From positions 376,299-440,298 of the forward strand of contig CALYLW010000434.1 of the NCBI GenBank assembly GCA_944989445.1: DNA of 64,000 nucleotides. The letters run 5' to 3'. Made by a program: the position numbers and the translations under genes. Shown piece after piece: positions 11,791-64,000 of this stretch (positions are counted from its first letter, which is position 1; each line of letters begins with the position of its first letter). The stretch comes from Ampullaceana balthica (Eukaryota > Mollusca > Gastropoda > Lymnaeidae). Under the pieces are notes generated by a model. It saw nothing but the letters and a program-made list of their open reading frames with translations. It did no database searches and was not told the DNA's origin.

Positions 11791-13088
11791 AAGACCACTC
11801 TAGTCATCCGAGGGTTGCTGGGACTGGCTCTGTTTTTGCGTGCGCAGATGGCTGATGAGGCCGATCCTTCCACGGAAGGTTCGGGAACAGAAGAGACTAG
11901 GGACGAGTGGAACATCCCCAAGAGGGTTGACAGCACGGGCCTTTCGGGCTTGCCTCTTCTTTTCTGCGGCGGTGATCTGGTTTGCCTCGCATGACTTGGC
12001 ACCTTCGTGGATGGAAGAACGCCAGGTGGATCGGTCCATTGTAGCACGTTCCCACGTGTCTGGGTTTCAGTGAGGCTTTCAGTGTGTCTTTAAAGCGTTT
12101 CTTTTGCCCACCGTGGGACCGCTGGCCATGTTTGAGCTCGCCATAGAAGAGTCTCTTTGGCAGTCTCTCGTCTGGCATTCGGACCACGTGCCCTGCCCAG
12201 CGAAGCTGGGACTGCATCAGGAGGGTGAATATGCTGGGGAGACCTGCCTTGGTCAGTACCACTGAGTCTGGAATTTTATTCTGCCACTTTATGCCGAGGA
12301 TCTTCCTGAGGCTTGTTGTATGAAAGTGGTTAAGCTTCCTAGCATGGCGCTGATACACAGTCCATGTTTCACAAGCATATAGCAGTGTGGGGAGCACCAC
12401 TGCCCTGTATACTTTCAGCTTGGTATGGATGGTAATGCCTCTTCTGTTCCAGACATTTGGAACTGCCTTGGTCAGTACCACTGTGTCTGGAATTTTATTC
12501 TGCCACTTTATGCCGAGGATCTTCCTGAGGCTTGTTGAATGAAAGTGGTTAAGCTTCCTAGCATGGCGCTGATACACAGTCCATGTTTCACACGTATATA
12601 GCAGTGTGGGGAGCACCACTGCCCTGTATACTTTCAGCTTGGTCTGGATGGTAATGCCTCTTCTGTTCCAGACATTTGGATACAACCTGCCGAAAGTGGA
12701 GCTGGATCTGGCAATTCTGAAGCTCACTTCGTCATCGATGGTGACATTTTGTGACAGTGTGCTGCCTAGGTATGTGAACCGGTGCACTGTGTTGAGTCTC
12801 TGGCCGTTGACAGTGATGTTAGGCTCAACGTATGGCCTTCCAGGCGCGGGCTGATGGAGGACTTCAGTTTTCTTAGTGTTGATCGTCAGACCAAAGTTTG
12901 TGCAGGCGCTGGAGAACAGGTTAACGCTGCGTTGCATGTCGGCTTCTGAGACAGCGTTTAGGGCACAGTCATCAGCAAACAGCAGGTCTCTGATGATGTC
13001 TGTCATGACCTTGGTTTTTGCATGGAACCTCCGAAGGTTGAACAGTTTGCAATCAGTGCGGTATTTCCATCTATAAAGTTGACTAAGG
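11790..13088 (-). pseudogene. LINE reverse transcriptase fragment with internal duplication
   Basis: The main minus-strand ORF begins near 13088 with YRTDCKLFNLRRFHAKTK, then LLFADDCALNAVSEADMQ, where FADD is the RT active-site box. TYLGSTLSQNVTIDDEVS, CETWTVYQRHARKLNHFH and LRWAGHVVRMPDERLPKR follow. A 73-codon segment (YPNVWNRRG to VVLTKA) appears twice. Near 12050 the frame shifts, and the C-terminal tail (STWRSSIHEGAKSCEANQ; AAEKKRQARKARA) continues in another frame to about 11930. It is 5' truncated, as is common for target-primed insertions. The clade is not certain. Confidence 0.9.
12245..12682 (-). repeat. 219-bp tandem duplication inside the LINE ORF
   Basis: Units 12245-12463 and 12464-12682 start with the same TGCCTTGGTCAGTACCAC and differ at only a handful of positions. 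The period is 219 bp, exactly 73 codons, so the ORF stays open across it. Confidence 0.9.
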
Positions 13089-13099
13089 CATATTTCCAA

Positions 13100-14260
13100 T
13101 TATTATTGTAATATTTAAAAAATAATAACCCTTTGTCAAACCGTGACCGCCTATGGGCCAAGTGAAGTAGCCGGCCCGGGGGCCTTGCCAGCACCGAGGA
13201 TCGAACCCGTGAACGTGTCTCTCTTTTGCCGCGGTTCGACTTAAATTTTTTTTATTACCCTCACTGTCTCACTTTAAAAAAAAAGTATGTTCACTTGAAA
13301 CATTTAGAGTCCATGGGAAACTATTCATATAAAAATTTAAATTTTTTGAATAATGCAGTTGGTTCCCTTGACAAAAAAAATCTTCGTCTAAAAGTAATTC
13401 AAATCCACAAAATTCACGATTCATCCGAATTCGCCTAGTTCAGACTTAGTTGTAACTACTTGTAATTAACATAACTGCTACAGTTTAATTTTAATAAAAT
13501 AATTCGTTAGAATTAGGAGGAAGTTTTTGCTCGCTTCATTCTATAAGTATAGATCTAAGTTATAGAACTAGAACACGAAACGTTCTAAACTAGTCTAAGC
13601 CTGATAAAGTCTTATCAATGATCAACGATGTTTAACGTGAAAACAAATATCCATCAAGCTATAATTGCATCGTTTTTTTTCTCCAGAATAATAGTGAAGA
13701 TGCCGTTCACATGTGAATCAATTTAAGAAAAAGAACAAAATATTTTGTTTTTAAAAATGTATTATAATTAGACACGTCATGGGAAATCCGCCACAGACTG
13801 TTGCGTCACTTCAACATTGCCTTCTGTCAGCCAATGAAAATTGAGCAAGCATTATAAAAATAGAATGCAAAACAAAAGTTATCCAATTGGCGATCGATAT
13901 TTTTAAAGCTGCACGACACTATAAGCAGCGCGTGCGCAGAAGATCTGCGGTAAAAACAGTGCTTCTCAAATTAACCCTAGCCCTAACTAATACGCTAATA
14001 TAACAACTTCAGCCTTTAAATAAAGTACTTTTTTGTGTGTTGTTTTTTAATGTGATACATTTCTATCAATTTCACTATTCATTTTTTTGGGGTTTAATTA
14101 GGTAAGCGGGCATTTACATATCTATACATTTCAACCTGTTCGCTTTTTAAAATTAATTTGAATACTTAATTCTAATTAATCAGTGCTATGAACGTAAAAA
14201 AAGCAACTCAATTAAAAAAAATTAGTGTAAGGGATATCCAAATTATTACGTTATTTAATA
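13100..14260. other. Intergenic, no recognised gene
   Basis: At 13185-13205 the minus strand has GGTTCGATCCTCG, a tRNA B-box-like word, but no convincing A box. At 13829-13862 CCAAT is followed 20 bp later by TATAAAAA without an evident gene. The rest is AT-rich and featureless. Confidence 0.35.
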
Positions 14261-14264
14261 ACTA

Positions 14265-14860
14265 AGGGTTTTAGGGCGCCTACGGCTAGAGGCGGCGTTA
14301 AGTACGCTCGAGGCCTGGTGCAACAATCACTCCGCGGGACCCCTTAGATTAGATCAATTCTTGCGGAAACTCAGTAGTGCAATATCTGCCGGGTCTTTTG
14401 TTACTAAAATATAGTCTCAAGTCTGAAACGCGCCCCCCCCCCTAAGCGCGGGGCCTGGGGTGATTGCCCCAGCTGCCACCCCCAAAGGCCGCTCCTGCCC
14501 ACGGCGCCCACTTTGGCTGTAGGGCGCCCACGTTTTTGGGGTAATTAAAAAGCCCAAGTAACTTATCATTGTTTGATAAATACGAAATATTAAGCTTCCT
14601 GAAATGTACACAAAGTATTTTATAATTATAAATCATAAAATCCTCTTTTTACATCGCTCTCTTTTCCAAAATTAAAATATAAGCTTAAACTATGACGTCA
14701 TTTAATATTTTTTAAAGAATCTTTTAGAATTTTGCACACCTTCTGATGCGCGCCTTGTACTTGTATATATATATATATTTAAATATAAGCTAAAAATGAC
14801 GTCATAGCGTTACGGACACATACTCCAACCTGTGACTTGGGCTATTATATTGTTTATAGT
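14265..14860. repeat. GCGCC-hairpin repeat, second locus
   Basis: Contains GGGCGCCTACGG at about 14273, GGGCGCCCACG at about 14522, AAAAAGCCCAAGTAACTTAT, GATAAATACGAAATATTA and diverged single-copy versions of the 290-bp unit (AACTATGACGTCATTTAATA; TGCACACCTTCTGATGC). There is no tandem array here. Confidence 0.7.
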
Positions 14861-15072
14861 GTTGTATATGTGATTAAAATGTGAAAGTTGTTAACAAGAA
14901 ATAGTGTGAGTCAACAGAAGATGACTTAAAGATTTCTATTTTATTTCGTATTTTAAAAAAATGTATACATTTAATTACCCGAAAATTTATTTGAAAAATA
15001 AATATAAGGTCTCCAATATTTAAATAAATATATATAACAATAAGAAGTAAAAATGTATAAATAATTGGAACT
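14861..15072. other. Short AT-rich spacer
   Basis: Sequence between the GCGCC repeat locus and the GC-rich host of the hAT insertion; nothing recognised. Confidence 0.3.
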
Positions 15073-16433
15073 CAAAGCCGGTGTTAGACCACTGCAACCT
15101 ATGCAGGCCCGGATTTAAGAGACCCAGGGCCCCTAGGCACTTTTTACTTTTGGCCCCCCCCCCAACCATCTCGAAGCAATTTTGGAAATTTAGCAAATTA
15201 AATGCTGTAGTACAGAACATATAATTTTTTTGATTATAGTGACTTTAATAAACATCAAAATAATATTCGTCTTCAGAGACATATCTCACAATGAAAGAGA
15301 ATTTATGTACAGGAGAAATGTCCGGAGTAGAGCCCACAGAAAATGAGAAATATTTTGCTTTTTTTTAAATTTTTTTTTATCTCAGTCACGATTGTATTGT
15401 AATTATTACCTTTTCTGCCATGATATTAATCATTTTATTGCATATTTTTGACGAAAGATATGATGTTGTGCCACTTCCTTTGTTACCGTGGCGTTTTATG
15501 CGTAAGTCGAGAAAAGGATCAAACTCAGCCAAAACTTCTATGGTCATAACATAGTTCCCACTGTTTTTTTTAAAATCCTAATCAAAATGTAAGCTCACAA
15601 CAGCCACAATGCGCCTCAAAACCTTATCCCAGTATTTTATTTCTTCTTCTGTTTGAAGAACAAGACTCTTGTCAACTCTACCGTCATCATTCTTCCTAGC
15701 TATAAGTGTCGCAAGTGCTGACCTGAGTTCGTCCGAATTCTCATGTTCCTTCATTCTTTGAACAGATTTTTCCAGTGGATGAACCCTTCATTAGCTAGGG
15801 ACCCACATTTCCCAAACATCTTACAAGGGGCGCAAAATACTGCACCCTTGATCTTCTAAAATATGAAAATACGGTCCCTGTCAATATCTGTAATCTGAAA
15901 CCCAAATCACGGCTCAGGCGGTGTCTTGTCCTGTGTGTGGTATGGGGAGGGGGGAAGTCGGGGTCGTGCAATTTTTTTTACTAGAGGTGCAATCTGTCAC
16001 ACCCACCCTACGCCTTCTCCACAATATCGCAACAGCAGCTCAGAGCGCGGCTTACAATGACAAACCAACACAAACGAACCCCGTGCACTTGACTACTGGG
16101 GAGTGTTGGCAAAATCTAGTAAAAATATTTATTACACTATTATGTTCGATAAAGCTTTTTGATAATGAAGCCAGGCTTTTGGGCTTATGTAAAGATTCCA
16201 CCACCGGGGCCCCTTGGCTGGCTGGGGCCCTAGGCCCGGGCCTTGTGGGCCTATGCGGAAATCCGGCCCTGAACCTATGCGGCCGCAGTGGGCCCCGCAC
16301 TTTCATAGGCCCCGCCTATCTTAATTTTCTATCATTATCCTTATTTACTCCTTATCCCTACCCAGACTGGGCCCCGCGCAATCCATTTCGCATATTAAGC
16401 CGCATAGGGCCCCGCAATTGCTAAGGCCAGCCC
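15073..16433. repeat. GC-rich host repeat around the hAT copy
   Basis: Joining 15073-15103 to 16280-16433 gives about 185 bp rich in GGGCCCCGC words. Its ends (AAAGCCGGTGTTAG; inverted AGGGCTGGCCTTAGC) look loosely inverted. It may be a third small hAT-like MITE, but no clean target duplication was seen. Confidence 0.4.
15104..16271 (-). mobile_element. Second copy of the CAGGSCCGGA hAT family
   Basis: Same family as 4371-6036, in the opposite orientation. The ends CAGGCCCGGATTTAAGAG (left) and CAGGGCCGGATTTCCGCA (right, inverted) match closely, and the first 150 bp or so after the right end are nearly identical between copies. It is flanked by a perfect 8-bp duplication AACCTATG (15096-15103, 16272-16279). 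It is 1168 bp with no intact transposase. Confidence 0.92.
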
Positions 16434-17395
16434 TATTGCAACTGGTAACGTTAGAACCAGTTCCCGTAATTCTATAAAAGTAGATTTATTTACTGAAATT
16501 TATATAAAATTTGCAAAACTAAAAATTTCTTAATTTTCTGAAAGAACCACTGGAGCACACCAACAGTGAAGGTCAAGCATTCGCCAGTCAAGCAGTGAAA
16601 GCTCGCTTCATAGACATCCTCTGTTCCGTTTTACTCACGCGAGCGTAAAAGGTCAGCTCTATCGTACGGCATTCACGATGTCTTTGTTTTATTGCTAATC
16701 AATACTAACTTTGCTTTGTTCGCTCTGTCAAAAAATGAAGTTTGAACATGTTAACTGAACAAACTGTGCGAGTTATGATACATTTTAAAATCTAAATACA
16801 ATATTTTCTGAACATAACTACATAATTTGAAATATTTTACTGAAATATTAGTGTCGGTGCCTATTTAAACGCTGCGAACGTAAGCATTTAATTTGATATT
16901 TAATCATTTGTGTAGGAGAAGAAAAACGGTATGAGGCAATAATCTTCTGTAAAGAAGGAGGGACTGTAATAGATACGACAGTAATTTACTGTAACAAGGT
17001 ACAACTAAAATCCTGGGAAGGGCTCGTGCATCTATCATCCGTGTTTTTCTAATCAATATCACTTCGCTAGGGTTAACTCCATTCATTGCGATTTCATTTC
17101 TAGCCCGAGTGTGAAAATGCAAAAAATAAAATAAAAAGGTAGGCTAACTTGATGATAAAAAAATATATAAAAATAAGGCAGATATTGCAAGCGCTTACAG
17201 TTACATGTGGTGAATAAAAATACAAATAAATTTCCTAATTAAAAAAATTACTTATTGGCATAGATATGATACTCCCGTTTGATTCAAGAATGAATCGTTT
17301 TGCGATAAGTTGATTTTTTAAACTCATCTTATCTTATCTTATCTGTTTACAGACGCTCCTTCTATACAGAAGATTATTGCGTCCTACGCTTATCT
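16434..17395. other. Intergenic, no recognised gene
   Basis: AT-rich. A short CTTAT tandem tract lies at about 17322-17344. No coding signal was recognised. Confidence 0.4.
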
Positions 17396-17640
17396 ATGGT
17401 TTGTGTTTAGTCCTGCATTTTTATTAGAGATGTAAATGCTGATAAAGTGTTGGTTTTCCTGGATTCTCCAGGCAACCCATTCCACGCCCGAATTCCGGAC
17501 GGGAAGAAGGAAAACTTGTATGTGTTTGTTCTTGCATACGGAATAAGAAAGGTGTTTCTATCCTTATGTCTATCTGAGGGTTGTATTAAGTTATCTTTGT
17601 TCATTATACTCTTTGTACTCATAATTCATTACATTTCTTG
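17396..17640 (-). pseudogene. Non-LTR retrotransposon tail (CR1/Jockey-like RT end)
   Basis: The minus-strand ORF contains DRHKDRNTFLIPYARTNT, YKFSFFPSGIRAWNGLPG and LSAFTSLIK, the usual last part of LINE RT proteins in which basic and aromatic residues precede W-N-x-L-P. It is only the 3' end. Confidence 0.75.
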
Positions 17641-17644
17641 AATA

Positions 17645-63590
<45,946 letters not shown>

Positions 63591-64000
63591 GTGAGTCAAT
63601 TAGTCAATACAAAGTGTTTCCTATTTAACCTGGCATTCACCTGTGTAGTTGTACCAGAATACAGCTATCTTGAATTAGAATCAAATTGTAATCTGTCCAT
63701 AAATATTGTGTTTTTTAGGCCATGTTATCGCTTAATCGCAATTCTTAGTGTTAACTTCCATAGTGTGTCACACTTCTTATTATCCTTTGACATAACACAA
63801 GTAAGGCTATTATTCTCTATTTATTCAAACTAAAATTGAATTAGCTATTGTTTAAGCATGTTGAATGTTTATTTGCACAATTAATTCTGTCTTAGCTCTT
63901 AGAGCACGACTTACAAAAACAAATACTGCCATCAGGTGCATGAAAATGTGGAACCTTTCCCTCAGCTATTCGTGTTTGATGAAAGATTTGAAATATTTCA
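63591..64000. other. scrib intron 26, start
   Basis: The intron begins at the GTGAGT donor. No exon encoding the next PDZ3 segment (VNG...) is found. An AG at about 63966 follows a pyrimidine stretch but opens onto unrelated residues. Confidence 0.5.

Noticed and set aside
11800..12039. Separate small gene on the minus strand
   Set aside because: It is the C-terminal tail of the LINE RT in another frame after a frameshift.
13136..13210. SINE head with a B box on the minus strand
   Set aside because: Only the B-box-like word GGTTCGATCC is convincing; no A box, terminator or second copy seen.
13970..13990. Telomere-like TTAACCCTAGCCCTAACTAA
   Set aside because: Only two or three imperfect units, no array, and the interior of a contig; coincidence.
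63960..64000. A next scrib exon after the AG near 63966
   Set aside because: The reading after it does not give the VNG-type residues that must follow LRIGDRILS; the next exon is beyond the window.

Overview
This window reads as nuclear DNA from an animal genome. It is AT-rich, about 45 kb of it is occupied by one intron-rich gene, and almost everything else is transposon remnants and minisatellites. There is no sign of bacterial organisation. The gene is a clear orthologue of Scribble (scrib), the LAP-family (leucine-rich repeat plus PDZ) cell-polarity scaffold. The transposon mix (several hAT families, non-LTR retrotransposon tails, TTAA-bounded elements, tRNA-headed SINEs) suggests a lophotrochozoan, possibly a mollusc, but that is inference and no gene here fixes the species.

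Layout. 1-2408: decayed hAT transposon on the minus strand. 3490-6902: a non-LTR retrotransposon tail abutting a ZMYM1-like hAT transposase that was split by a second hAT-type element, itself split by a third; both insertions keep perfect 8-bp target duplications. 7060-9000: a small hAT-like MITE and a GC-hairpin repeat family ending in three 290-bp tandem units. 9754-11051: a TIR element flanked by TAA, with its unoccupied target sequence nearby. 11800-13090: a broken LINE reverse transcriptase with an in-frame 219-bp tandem duplication. 14260-16435: further copies of these families. 17396-17640: another LINE tail.

scrib lies on the plus strand. Its first coding exon begins at 18608, and 26 coding exons can be joined in phase to 63590, giving 1323 codons that end inside PDZ3. 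The rest of PDZ3, any PDZ4 and the C-terminus lie beyond the right edge. Exons 1-12 encode the leucine-rich repeats and cap, exons 13-17 an acidic linker, exons 18-20 PDZ1, exons 22-24 PDZ2 followed by a roughly 305-residue Ser/Pro/Thr-rich linker, and exons 25-26 the start of PDZ3. Intron 3 is about 20 kb and holds at least seven minisatellites. Several other introns carry cut-and-paste elements or LINE fragments.

I do not see a new multi-gene system. The points most worth a second look are the three-level nested hAT insertions, the duplicated 3' splice site before scrib exon 12 (using the upstream copy would truncate the protein), the expanded PDZ2-PDZ3 linker, the in-frame duplication in a LINE RT, the hAT element that keeps only its BED zinc-finger ORF, and the 290-bp repeat family.
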